From the NCBI GenBank assembly GCA_965240325.2, contig OZ251222.1, positions 1,984,001 to 2,048,000 on the forward strand: DNA of 64,000 bases, read 5' to 3'. Numbering within the stretch: the stretch's first letter is position 1; each line of letters begins with the position of its first letter. Both the position numbers and the translations under genes were made by a program. Positions 29,865 to 40,800 of the stretch are shown piece by piece. Source of the DNA: Rebecca billardiae RCC1528 (Eukaryota > Haptophyta). The notes beneath the pieces are model-generated. The model did no database searches. It was not told the origin of the DNA and saw nothing but the letters and a program-made list of their open reading frames with translations.

Positions 29865-32787
29865 CTAGGAAGGCTGCGAGGCTGCGCCGCCGCCACCGCG
29901 GCCGTGCCCGTAGATGCCAAAGTTGGGCGCGCGCCCGCTCGCGGCCGCACGGCGCAGCTCGATGGCGCGCATGCGCGCGGGCACGCGCCAGTACACCATC
30001 GGCAGGTACTTGGGCGGCGACGCGTCGAGCACGGGGCGCGTCTCGTCGAGCTCGAGCGCCACCGGCGTGGGCGAGCCGGCGGCCGAGAAGTAGATGTGCC
30101 GGAAGGTCGGGTGGGCGAGCAGCTCGGAGAGGGGCAGCCGCGCGGCGGCGGAGGCGATGTGCATGAGCGGCCGCTCGGGCATCGGCGGGGGCACGCCGCG
30201 CGTGAGCCCGCCCGGCAGAGCGCGGAAGGGCGGGAGGCGCAGCAGCCCTGCGCGCGAGACTCGGCTGCTGCCCGTCGGCCGCACCTCGCTCACCAGCGCG
30301 ACGACGCTCTCGCGCGCCTCGGGCGGCAGGCTCGCGCTCGGCGGTAGCGGCTCGGCGAGCTCGGGCTGAGCGAGGCACGGGCTGGGCTGCAGCGCGACGC
30401 TCGCGAGCGCGCGCGCGCCCGTCGGCGCGTCCGGCGCGTGCGGCGCGCGCGCGCGCGCGCGCTCCGCCACGGCCGCCGGGCGCGCCACCAGCCAGCCGGA
30501 CGCGTCGAGCAGCCCGCTCGGGAACGCGGCGGCCGCGCTCGGCGTGGGCCACAGCTGCAGCCTGTCGCGGTCGTAGACGCGCCGCTTGTCTGGCAGCGAC
30601 CAGGGCACGCTGCTCGCGAGCGGCCCTTTACGCACGGTGGGCGCGAGGGCGGCGCCGCGGGGCCCGTGCTTCTTCGCGGCGTGCGCCGCCGCCGTGCTCG
30701 CGCCCGGCTCGGCGGCCGCGCCCGTCGTCGAGACCGGCTCGAGCCAGACGCCCTCCTTGGCGGCATCGCGCTCGAGCACCCAGGCCATGTGGCACCGCTT
30801 GGCGTGCTTGCGCACGCCGTCCGTTGAGGCGTAGATTTTGCAGCAGCCTGCGCCGCGCGCGCGCCGCGCGGCGCCACGCGCGCCGCGCGCCGCGCGTGAG
30901 GAGCGCGTGGGCGCGCGCCGACACCTCGGCCGCGCGCGCGCGCGGTGCGCATCCGCGTGCTTTCTTCTGTGCGACGCACCGGGGTAGGCGCACACGCGCG
31001 AGCCGACAGCGAAGAGCTCGTTCACGCGCTCCTGCGTCATGTCCTCCGCGGGGCCATCGGCGTCGGCGCCCTCGGCTTCGTCCTCGCCCTCGCCCTCGCC
31101 CTCGCCCTCCTCCGACTCGTCCTCGTCGCTCTCGTCCTCCTCGCCCGACTCGGTCTCGGCCTCGCTCTCGCCGCCCTCGCTGTCGCTGTCCGCGCCCAGG
31201 CGGCGGTGGTGGCCCGACGCTGAGTGGAAGCGGCCGTCCTCGCGCTCGTGCCTCTTGTGGGCCGCGCCTAAGACGCGCCCACGCTTCGACGGCTTGGGCG
31301 GCTTGGGCACGATGTGCTCGGCGAAGTCGGGGAAGCGCTCGAGGAACGCGCCCAGGTTGATCCGCATCGGCGCGCGCCGCCCCGAGACGACCTTGCCCGT
31401 GGTCGTGTCCACGACGGGCACACGCTCGTAGCGCGAGCTGAGCGTTGCGACCTCCGCCGAGGTGCGGCGTGCGAGGCCGACGTTGTCGCGGTCGCTGAGG
31501 TCGCCCTTCGCGGCCTTGGCGGCGGCGATCGCGGTGGCCGTGGTCGAGTCGTCGAGCGCCGAGCCGCGCGGCATGATGCCGCCGAACGCGCGGTAGTTCA
31601 TCGCCGCTCGCTCGCGCTTGCGACCAACGGTCCCCTGCGCCACGCGCCGCGCCTCCCGCGCGGCCGCGCGATCAGCGTTCAGTCGCTTGCCGCCTTCCTC
31701 GTCGCCGTCGGACGAGTCGGTCTCGGAGGAGTCGCTCGTCGAGTCGCCCGCGCGGCTCCGCCGAGCCGCGGGGTTGGAGACGGCCGTTGTCGTCAGGGCG
31801 CGCGGCATACCCTGCGCGGGGCCAGGGCGCGCGAGCGCACGCGCACGCGCGCGCGTGTGAGGACAGTGGGGTCGGGCGGCGCGAGGGCGGCGCGCCGGGC
31901 GCGCGTGCGAGCGCGCGTGCGCAGCGTCCGGCGCGCACCCGCCACGGCGCCTTGCCCTGGCGCTTCTCGGTGATCTCGGGGAAGATGTGCGGCCCCGCGT
32001 GCTTGTCGTGCAGCGTGCACCCCGGCAGGCCGCACGGCTTGCCGTGCCGCCGCCGCAGCTCTTCGTAGCGCTCCACCTCGGCGCGCGGCGGCGAGCGGAT
32101 CAGGTCGCGGATCTTGCCCTCGAAGTGGGGCGCCCAGATGAGCTCGGGATCGGCGTGGGCGCCGCGCGTGGGCGGCACCTCGTCCTCCAGCTCCGTCGCG
32201 GGCGCGCCCGTCCACGGCGGCACGAACACCTGGTACTCCGGGCCGACGCGCGTCAGCTCCGTGTCACCCGGCTCCTCGCCCAGCGCGGCGCGCGCCGCGT
32301 GCTCCTCGTCTTCCACCGTGTGGTGCGCGTGGGCGGGCACGTAGTTGATGCCGTAGCGGTGCTTGTTCGGCGAGAGCATCCACTCGGCGACGTCAGCCCC
32401 CGCTCCCGGCGCCCGGCTCGGCGTCACCTGCACCGAGTGCGGCGCACCGCCCGCTGCTGCGCGCACCGGCGAGAGCGGCGCGGCACCGGCGCCATCGACG
32501 TCCATCGCGTCGTCAAGGGAGCCCGCAGGCGCTGCGCCGTCGCCATGAGCCGGTGCGCGGTCCTTCCCCGCCGACGGCGAGGCCTCGGTGCCGCCCTCCG
32601 GCTTGGGGGCCCACTCGAGCGCCCAGGCCGACTCGCTGCCGAGCTTGGTCCAGCACCGCAGCCCGTCATCGAAAAGAAGCTCCACCTGCACGCCGCGTGA
32701 GCCGACGATCACGGCGGGGCGCATGCCCTTGGCGTCGCGGCGCCATACGCGCACGCGCGAGCCCACGGGAGCCCACTCGTCGGCCAT
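29865..32787 (-). CDS. Tudor-like and C2H2 zinc-finger nuclear protein
   Basis: Three exons: 32787-31939, 31811-30980, 30847-29865; introns 127 and 132 nt (GTGCGC, GTGCGT donors; CAG acceptors); 887 aa. The start MADEWAPVGSRVRVWRRD opens a Tudor/Agenet-like barrel (GMRPAVIVGSRGVQVELLF, DDGLRCWTKL). Near residue 252 lies a C-x4-C-x5-H-x3-H cluster (CGLPGCTLHDKHAGPH). Acidic Ser/Glu stretches follow in exon 2. The second intron splits a C2H2 finger, restored by splicing as CAYPGCCKIYASTDGVRKHA with C557, C562, H575 and H580. After it, YGRDR-type basic blocks and a C-terminal segment with LSELLAHPTFRHIYF and RVPARMRAIELRRAA. Such combinations suggest a chromatin reader or transcription factor; target unknown. 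Confidence 0.75.
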
Positions 32788-33089
32788 GGCGAGGCCGCGC
32801 GGCAAGCGCCGTCGATGTGGGCAAGAGAGAGGGCTGGGCCGGGGTGCCTGCCTTGCGGAGTTGCGCGGCGCTTTCAGCTTCGCGCGGCACCCCAAGCTGG
32901 TCAGGAGTCCGGGGTCCGACGTACGGCGGAAGCTTGGCCGCCTCGGCGTTGTTCCCGGACTCCTTCCTTTACGCCGGCCCGGGCGGACGGCGCTGGCCAC
33001 GACGACGACGACGACGACGACGAGTTCGCCTTGAGCACTTGTCGATGATTGTGTGCCGCTCCCCGACGGCCGTGTTCCCGTCCAGCGCC
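32788..33089. promoter_or_regulatory. Bidirectional 5' region, Tudor/C2H2 / GH127
   Basis: 302 bp between divergent ATGs. It holds a (GAC)n run, ACGACGACGACGACGACGAC, at about 32,999-33,018. No TATA box was seen. Confidence 0.45.
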
Positions 33090-35441
33090 ATGCGCCTCCG
33101 CTTGGCTGTCGCAGTCGCGAGCCTGGCTGCCTTCGCAGCGACGAGGGGTGCTGGGGCGTCGATGGCGCCGTACCGGCTCGTGGACGTCGCGCTCCTGCCG
33201 TCGTCGATCCGCGGGGCGGAGCGCTCGTTCGAGGCTTCGGCCGCCGCGCTGAATGCAGAGTACATGAAGAGCATCGACACCGAGCGGCTGCTCATCGGGT
33301 TTCGGCGCAACGCGGGCCTCGACTGGCACGGGCGCAACGGCTCGGCGCAGCCGTACCACGGCTGGTGCGGCTGGCACTGCATGTGGCTGGGCCACCTGCT
33401 CTCCGGCCTCGCGCATGGCGCGGCGACGACGCGCGACAACTGGCTGCGTGCCAAGGCGATCTACCTCGTGCGCGCGCTGCGCGAGGCGCAGGTGGCGTAC
33501 GCCGCGCTCGACCCGGAGCACGCCGGCTGGCTCGGCACCAAGCCCGCGGCCGAGACCCTCGGGCTGCTGCAGTACGCCAACTTCTCGAGCGCGTTTGTCT
33601 ACGGCGCGCACAAGCTGCTGCAGGGCCTGCTGGACGTGGCGGACGAGCTGCCGACCGAGGCTGAGCTCGGCGCATCGGGCGCGCGCCCGCGCGGCAGCCG
33701 CTCAGCGCCGCCGCCGGCAGCGGCAGCGGCGTCGGCGGCGCCGGCCGGCGACGGCGAAGACGTGCGCGCGCTCGCGCTCCGCATGGCGTCGGAGTGGTGC
33801 GACGCCGCGCACCGCGCGCTCGCGCCGCTCATCGCCTCGCGCGGCTGGGGCTGGTGGTCCGCGGTGTTCACCAACCCGGGGAACGCGGGGAGCGGGTACG
33901 ACTTTGGCGGCATCTACGACGCGCTGGTGCGCGTGCACGCCCACACCCGCCAGCCCCGCCACCTCGAGCTCGCGCTCTACTTCTGCAACTGGCCGTTCTT
34001 CGACGCGCTGCTCGGCGCGCGCGGCGCGCACGCGGCCGCAGAGGTGCTCCACCACCGGCACGCGAACGCGCACGTGCCCGTCGCCGTCGGGTACGCGCGC
34101 GCGTGGCACGCCGCGCGGAACGGCACGCAGCTGCGCGCCGCGCTCGCCTTCTGGCGCGCACTCGCGCCCGTCACCTTCGCCACCGGCTCCTCCTCCGTCG
34201 ACGAGCACTGGGCGTTCCCCGGGCAGATGGGCCACTCGGTGCAGACGCTGTACAACGCGACGAGCGGCGGCGCGATCAACTCGCGCGGCTTCCACACGCA
34301 GGAGACGTGCGTGAGCGTGAACACGCTCAAGCTCGCGTGGCTGCTGCTCGGCGCCGAGCCTGACGAGCTCGCGCTCGCGGACGCGGCCGAGCGGCTCGTT
34401 CAGAACGGCGTGCTCGGCACGCAGCACCCGGGCACGCCCGGTGTGTACGCGTACCTCACGCCGCTCGGGGCGGGCGTCACGCGCGCCAAGTGGGACTGGT
34501 GGGGCTGGGGCAAGCCCTTCGGCTCGTTCTGGTGCTGCTACGGCACGGCGGTCGAGGCGTTCGCCAGGCTGGCCGACGGCATCTTCTGGCACACCGACGC
34601 GGACGCTGCACGCGGCGCCGGGGACAGCGCGGCTGAGCGGCGCGGCGGGGCGCGCGCGCAGCTGCACCGTGTCTCGCTCGCGCGGTACACGCCTGCGCTG
34701 CTCACCCTGCGCGGGCGCGGGGCGCACGGCGCGCGCGAGGCGACGCTGCGGCTGGACGCGTGGCTCGCGCCTGACGCGCGCGCCCTCGAGGTCGAGCTCA
34801 GCGCCTCCTCCGACTCGACCTCGGACGTCGAGCTGCGGCTGCGGCTGCGAGTCCCGGGGTGGTCGGAAAGCGCGGAGGTGCGCCCGTCGGCCGCGAGCGC
34901 GCCGCACGCATCGTCGGGCGCGTGCTCGCTCAAGCGCGCGAGCTGGTGCGAGCTCGCGCCCGTGCGCATCGCGCCGGGCGCGCGCGACGCCGTCGTCGCG
35001 CGCGCGCGCTTCGGCATGGGCGCGCACGTCGAGCACATCGCCGACACACGCCCCGAGTTTGCGTCCGTCTTCTGGCTGCTGTGGGGGCCTTGGGTGCTCG
35101 TCGGCCTCACGGCCGGCGACAACCGCATCGAGGCCGAGCCGGCCGAGGTGCAGCGCTGGCTGCGTCTCCTCGGGCCTGGCGACGACGCCGGGGCGCAGCA
35201 GGCTGGCCTCGTGCCCGTGGCCGTGGGCCGTGCTCTGCGCTTCGTCGCGCCCGGCGCGGACGGTCGGCAGCTGGCGATCGTGCCACTCAACCGCGTCGTC
35301 AACGAGACGTACACAGCGACCTTCAACATCACGCTGGCACCAGTCTCAGCTGCGTGGCCTGTGGCAGGCTCATCGACCTCGCAGCCATCAGACTCCCCAT
35401 TGCCACACTCGTCGCCGCAGCCTGACGCAGTGACGCAGTGA
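33090..35441 (+). CDS. GH127 (DUF1680) beta-L-arabinofuranosidase, secreted
   Basis: 783-aa single-exon ORF. I start at the ATG that opens a signal peptide (MRLRLAVAVASLAAFAATRG) rather than an earlier one at 33,045. Family hallmarks: LVDVALLPSSIRGAE at the N-terminus, then DTERLLIGFRRNAGL, WCGWHCMWLGHLLSGLA, the GGIYDALVRVHAHT block, GHSVQTLYNATSGGAINSRG, HTQETCVSVNTLKLAWLLL and GSFWCCYGTAVEAFARLAD. In the family the zinc/thiolate site uses a Glu and the Cys pair seen here in ETCVS and FWCCYG. The C-terminal region is beta-sandwich-like. Known GH127 enzymes remove beta-L-arabinofuranose from hydroxyproline-linked arabino-oligosaccharides. The signal peptide suggests secretion or the endomembrane lumen. 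Confidence 0.9.
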   Translation: MRLRLAVAVASLAAFAATRGAGASMAPYRLVDVALLPSSIRGAERSFEASAAALNAEYMKSIDTERLLIGFRRNAGLDWHGRNGSAQPYHGWCGWHCMWLGHLLSGLAHGAATTRDNWLRAKAIYLVRALREAQVAYAALDPEHAGWLGTKPAAETLGLLQYANFSSAFVYGAHKLLQGLLDVADELPTEAELGASGARPRGSRSAPPPAAAAASAAPAGDGEDVRALALRMASEWCDAAHRALAPLIASRGWGWWSAVFTNPGNAGSGYDFGGIYDALVRVHAHTRQPRHLELALYFCNWPFFDALLGARGAHAAAEVLHHRHANAHVPVAVGYARAWHAARNGTQLRAALAFWRALAPVTFATGSSSVDEHWAFPGQMGHSVQTLYNATSGGAINSRGFHTQETCVSVNTLKLAWLLLGAEPDELALADAAERLVQNGVLGTQHPGTPGVYAYLTPLGAGVTRAKWDWWGWGKPFGSFWCCYGTAVEAFARLADGIFWHTDADAARGAGDSAAERRGGARAQLHRVSLARYTPALLTLRGRGAHGAREATLRLDAWLAPDARALEVELSASSDSTSDVELRLRLRVPGWSESAEVRPSAASAPHASSGACSLKRASWCELAPVRIAPGARDAVVARARFGMGAHVEHIADTRPEFASVFWLLWGPWVLVGLTAGDNRIEAEPAEVQRWLRLLGPGDDAGAQQAGLVPVAVGRALRFVAPGADGRQLAIVPLNRVVNETYTATFNITLAPVSAAWPVAGSSTSQPSDSPLPHSSPQPDAVTQ

Positions 35442-36262
35442 CGTGGTCACGGCGTCACGCCAAGGGCGGCCTCGCCCTCGCGGCCCCCTCGCCCGTCGGG
35501 CCTGCCTTTCGGGCTTTCGGTCACCCATGATGATCGACAATGATGGATGAGAGTATGGTCTTTGGAGCGCTCGTTGGAACTTGAGCGGGGGGTGGAACTT
35601 GAGGGCACCGCTCCGGGGCGGACTTTCCGACCCCACTCCGCGACTCCCGCAGCGAAGTGCCCCATCTCGGCGGGGCTGGCACGGTCGGCACACGCTCCTG
35701 AGCGCTCGCTTCGCGGTGCGGCAGGCCTTGGGCAGCCCAGACAGACATGCCGCGACCGAATTACCGGGCCATGCGCGCACCACACCCGTGCCACATGTGA
35801 CATGGCCTGCGCGCTGGACGACTGAGAGGCAACGCCGAACCACTGCATTCCACTGCCCCGCATGCACCCCGAGTCACCTTCAGAGGGCGTCGACGAGCGC
35901 AGAGCGGGTGCGTGGGAGTTCGAGCAACTCGTGTACCTTCTTGCAAGCACCAGCGGCGAGGTCGCAAGCCGAAGCTTGACCAGCCGTGGAACTTGAGCTG
36001 GTCGGCAGCAAAACCACCGTTTAACCCGGATCAAGTTAGCAGCGTGCGAGGAGGAGGCGCGGTGCGCGTCCGCGGCTGGCGAGAGGCGTCCGGGCCGTGC
36101 CGTTCTCGCCCGCGCCCGCGCGCTTCCCGCCGCCGCGGGCCCCGTGTACGCCCGTCGTCGCCCTCGCCGCGCGGGCGCCAAACCGCCTACACTGACGAGC
36201 TGTCGTGGTATCACACACGCACTACTACCACCCGTTCCACGAAGGGCGATTAGTGTGAACAC
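35442..36262. other. Gene-free GC-rich spacer
   Basis: No recognisable gene. A duplicated GGAACTTGAGCGGGGGGTGG / GGAACTTGAGG pair lies at about 35,576-35,606 and another GTGGAACTTGAGCTGG near 35,986. The remainder is unremarkable. Confidence 0.4.
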
Positions 36263-36309
36263 GTCCGGGAGCTGATACGGTCGTGACACGACCGTATCAG
36301 CGCCCGGAC
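36263..36309. repeat. 47-bp near-perfect palindrome
   Basis: Two 23-nt arms around a single A at 36,286, with one mismatch near the outer end. The inner 15 nt of each arm are exact (GCTGATACGGTCGTG and its complement). The CTGATAC core recalls the array at 33-1720. Confidence 0.9.
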
Positions 36310-36418
36310 CACAGTGGGAGCACGCGGGGGGCCGCGGCCGTTGAGAAGGGGCGGGGGCGGGCGGGCGACGTCGACGTCGCGGGGGTCCACGCGCTCTGCT
36401 GTCGAGGAGTTGCTGTTT

Positions 36419-37405
36419 GCGCCGCGCGCCGCGCTGGCGAGGCGGCAGGGACCCATGCGCGCCTTCGAACCCCCGGCGACCGCGCGCGCATCGGCTTCCT
36501 CCGCCTGCGAGTCGCCCGCGACCGCGCCCGCCGCCCGCTGGGAGTGGGTTGACCGCGCCCGAGCCTGCTCGCCGCCGAGCGCAGGGATGAGTTGAGCGCG
36601 GCGCGAGGCGGCGATCGTGGTCGGGCGATCGCATGTGCCCATATGGGCCCCATCTGCCACGGCGCGACCGCTTCAGCATGCGTATGTGACCCCACTTGTC
36701 ATGGTTGTCACATGTCGGGTAGCAGGTGAGCACTGTCAGCCAGCGTGTCCGCGCGCGCCGCACCTGAGCAGGGCCAGACGGGTCGGAAACACGTCACAGT
36801 TGGCATCAGGGCATGCCGATTGCCGTGTATTGCCCAGCGTGGGCCACCAAGGGCATGCCCTTCACTGCACTGCCAGCTCGCAACGTGCGTCAATGCTGAC
36901 GGCAACTCTGGTTGCCAGAAGAACTTGCTTGAGTTCTCGTCGCGAACACGGCATCAGCAGACGCCACATGACTACAGATGCGGACCACTCGTGCCACCCA
37001 GTATGCGTAGTGCAGACATCACGAGACGCCACGGAGCGGCATCCGACCCGCAGAGCCCTGCGCGCGCGCGCGCGGACACGCTGGCTGACAGTGCTCACCT
37101 GCTACCCGACATGAGACAACCATGACAAGTGGGGTCACATACGCATGCTGAAGCGGTCGCGCCGTGGCAGATGGGGCCCATGTGGGCGCATGCGATCGCC
37201 CGACCACGATCGCCGCCTCGCGCCGCGCTCAACTCATCCCTGCGCTCGGCGGCGAGCAGGCTCGGGCGCGGTCAACCCACTCCCAGCGGGCGGCGGGCGC
37301 GGTCGCGGGCGACTCGCAGGCGGAGGAAGCCGATGCGCGCGCGGTCGCCGGGGGTTCGAAGGCGCGCATGGGTCCAGGCCACCCCGCCAGCCCGGCGCGC
37401 GGCGC
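36419..37405. repeat. Long inverted repeat: 340-bp arms, 307-bp spacer
   Basis: Left arm about 36,419-36,758, right arm about 37,066-37,405 in reverse complement. The inner 300 bp are nearly identical (for example CACTGTCAGCCAGCGTGTCC and its complement); the outer 30 bp are more diverged. The spacer 36,759-37,065 has no transposase or other gene. The layout is that of a fold-back or MITE-like element or a recent inverted duplication. Confidence 0.85.
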
Positions 37406-37881
37406 CCAAGTCACGTTTCTCTCGGGCCGCACGTCGGCCACGCGCCACTTGATCGCCATCCTGCCGCCACCAGCCGCTGTGCGGGGCGCCTGGCGGCGGA
37501 ACAACACCCCGTGGAACGGGTGGCTCCATACCCCTGAACTTATTAATTAATACTGAATGAATACTGTTACGGGAAAGGATGGATGCCGCATCATGTAAAA
37601 GTCTCGTACTGTATCATGTTCCCAGTTCCATATTCATCGCTGTATTCATTAGCATCCATTGTTGATCAGCGCAGGCATTCTATTTATTGGCGGTGGTGAT
37701 TGTTGAGGGGCTGAGGGCTTGACAGTGAGGCATTGTTGAGCCGGCGGCATTTGTACAGTTTACTAAGAATAAGAGACGCACACAGCTCAGGCAGGTAGCA
37801 CTCTGATGAATAGTGGCAGATGTGATTCCCAGCGGTTCCCGCCACGATCGCCCGCGCCCCGCCCATCCTTGGCCTCGCACC
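37406..37881. other. Spacer before the giant gene
   Basis: AT-richer sequence from 37,535 (TTAATTAATACTGAATG) to 37,745, then the 41-bp shared repeat, then the putative promoter of the giant gene. No gene was seen. Confidence 0.5.
37755..37795 (-). repeat. 41-bp sequence shared with 830-870 (inverted copy)
   Basis: Exact reverse complement of positions 830-870. Lies 87 bp upstream of the ATG of the giant gene. Confidence 0.85.
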
Positions 37882-40800
37882 ATGCCTGCCCTCGTGGGTT
37901 TGGGGGGCGTCCTAACGCTCGTCGTGGCGGCGCCGCACCCGGGCCTGCTGCTGCGCGGGAGCTGCGCGGGTGGAATCCTGCAGATCGCGTCAGGCAGCCA
38001 GCACACCTGCGTCGTCTACGACACTGGCCTGGCGAGATGGTGCGTACCACGTCACTGCGTGCGCGGCTGTGCGCGCACCCCATGTGTTGCCAAGAGGGCT
38101 GGTTGGCTCGTTGCGATTCGGCCCCGCTCAGCCCATTGCGTCTGCGCGCGCCACTGACGCACGAGCTACGCGGCGACCCCCCGCGCGGCGAGCAGCTTCG
38201 GCTTGGGCAGCGCAGGTCAGCTCGGCTACGACGCAGCCGATGACCTCGGCGACGACGAGAACGAGGTTGGCCCTGGCCTTGCCTACCTCACCATGCCCAC
38301 GGCCACCACGATCTCATCCCTGTCGGCCGGCGGGCTACACACGTGCGCGGTGCTCTCGGACGCAACAATTCGATGGTGCGTGCCGCGTGCCAACCACCGC
38401 GAGCCGCTCGTGTGCGGAGCAGCTGGATCTGATGGAGCACGCTCACGCTGGGTGCGCTCCGCGCGCGCGCTGCGCCGGCGGACCGCCCTCCCCCTCGCCA
38501 CAGCTGGGGCTCGAACGCGAAGGGCCAGCTCGGGACGGGAGATACCATCAGCGCCGGTGATGGCAGCGGTCGCGCTATGGGCAACACGCTGCCCGCGGTC
38601 AACCTGAATGGCTCCGCCACGCCGCTCACTGTGCGCTGTGGGAAGGAGCACACGTGTGCGCTCACCACAATCTCGTCCGTGCTCGGCGTGCAGTGCTGGG
38701 GCAAGGCGACCAAGGGCGAGCTGGGGTACGAGGATGTGGCCGTCCGCTCTACGCCCGGGCCCCACCTCGACTTTGGCACTGGGCTGACCGTCAGCACTCT
38801 CAGCTCGCACCTCGGCGAACACAACTGCGTGCTCTTCACTGACGGCTCTGTCAAGTGGTGCGGCGCAGCGCACAGGCGCGCCCCACGAGCGACCAGCGCG
38901 GTGCGACGCGTGACGAGGCGCCTGGCGCGCGCCCCCGTCGTTCACGCGCTCGCGCGCCGCGTGGCGCGCGCGCCCCACACCCGCGCAGCTGGGGCGAGAA
39001 CAACGCCGGCCAGCTGGGCACATCCGACGTGATTTCATACGGTGATGTGGGATCCACGATGGGGGACAACCTGCCCGCGGCCCTGCCTGCCGGCTCGGCC
39101 GTGGAGGTGGAGGTGGGCAAGGAGCACACGTGCGCGCGCTTGAGCGCCGGCGGGCTGAAGTGCTGGGGCAAGGGCGGGCAAGGGCGGCTGGGCAGCGGCG
39201 ATACGCCGGGCACGCTCAGCGACCCGTCCACAGCGGTGGTGTTCGATCTCGGCGCGAGCTACAGCGCAACAGCGATCCAGATGGGCAATCAGCACAGCTG
39301 CGCGCTGCTCACAGCCGGCGCCGTGAAGTGGTGCGTGGCACGCGCGCCCGCTACCCTGCTGACCAGCGGGGCGTGCGTACGCTGCGTGCGCGGACGGTGC
39401 CATCGCGCGCGCCTGCGGCACCATCAGCGCCACCGTGCGGCGTGCGTCCGCACACGGCGCGCGCCGGCCCTCGGTCGTGCTCACCGCCGCTCGTGACGCC
39501 CCGGCCTGCGCGACCGGCTGTGCTGCGCGCGCTCGCGCGACGCTCCGCGACATTCGCGGCGGTGCCGCGGCTCACCTGCGCAGCTGGGGCTCCGCGGCCA
39601 GTGGCCAGATCGGCACCGGCGACAGCGATGACCGCGGCAGCAGCTCGGGCGAGATGGGAGACGCACTGAAGCCCATCCGGCTCGGCACCGGCCGGAGCGG
39701 GCTGCTCATCAGCACCGGGCTCCTGTTCACCTGCGTCGCGACGGACGACGACGACGTCCGATGGTGCGCGCGCGCCTCCGCCGCCGTGCGCGCGCCGCGC
39801 CCTGCACGCCGGGAGACGGCCGCCCGCCCGCGCGTGCCTCTAGCCGGAGCGTGGCCGCGCGCCGCCTGCGTTGGTGGCTGCAGTTGCGCGCGAGCAGCCT
39901 CTGCGTGCAGCGTGCGCCAGGGAAATGCGCGGCGAGCCACCCTAGAGTGTGTGCTCAGCAGCAGCGGGCGCCATCTTCGCAACTGACGGCCTCCCACACA
40001 CGCGCGCTGCTTGCCCGCCGCGCGGCAATCTCTCGACCTGACCCGCGCCCGCGCGCGCAGCTTCGGCGATCCGGCCAAAGGAGCGCTCGGCACCGGAGAT
40101 GCCGAGACGCGCGGGGACGACGACGAGACCATGGGGAATGCTCTACCTGCCATCGGGTTGGCGCCACCGCCGTCCCCGCCCTCGCCGCCACCGAGCCCGC
40201 CGCCCTCACCACCGCCGAGCCCGCCGCCGAGTCCACCGCCAAGTCCACCGCCGCCGAGCCCGCCGCCATCTCCGCCGCCGTCGCCCCCGCCTTCACCACC
40301 GCCGAGCCCTCCACCGTCGCCACCGCCGAGCCCACCGCCGAGCCCGCCGCCGTCGCCGCCGCCGAGCCCGCCGCCGAGCCCGCCGCCATCGCCGCCTCCG
40401 TCGCCGCCTCCGCCGAGCCCGCCGCCTTCGCCACCACCGTCGCCGCCACCAAGCCCGCCACCCAGCCCGCCACCCTCGCCGCCACCGAGCCCGCCACCCT
40501 CGCCGCCACCCTCGCCACCGCCATCGCCTCCGCCAAGCCCGCCGCCCTCGCCACCGCCGAGCCCGCCGCCTCCGAGCCCGCCGCCAAGCCCGCCGCCATC
40601 ACCGCCGCCGAGCCCGCCGCCAAGCCCGCCGCCCTCGCCACCGCCGAGCCCGCCGCCAAGCCCGCCGCCGAGCCCGCCGCCCTCGCCACCGCCGAGCCCG
40701 CCGCCGAGCCCACCGCCAAGTCCACCGCCGCCGAGCCCACCACCATCTCCGCCGCCGTCGCCCCCGCCTTCACCACCGCCGAGCCCTCCACCGTCGCCAC

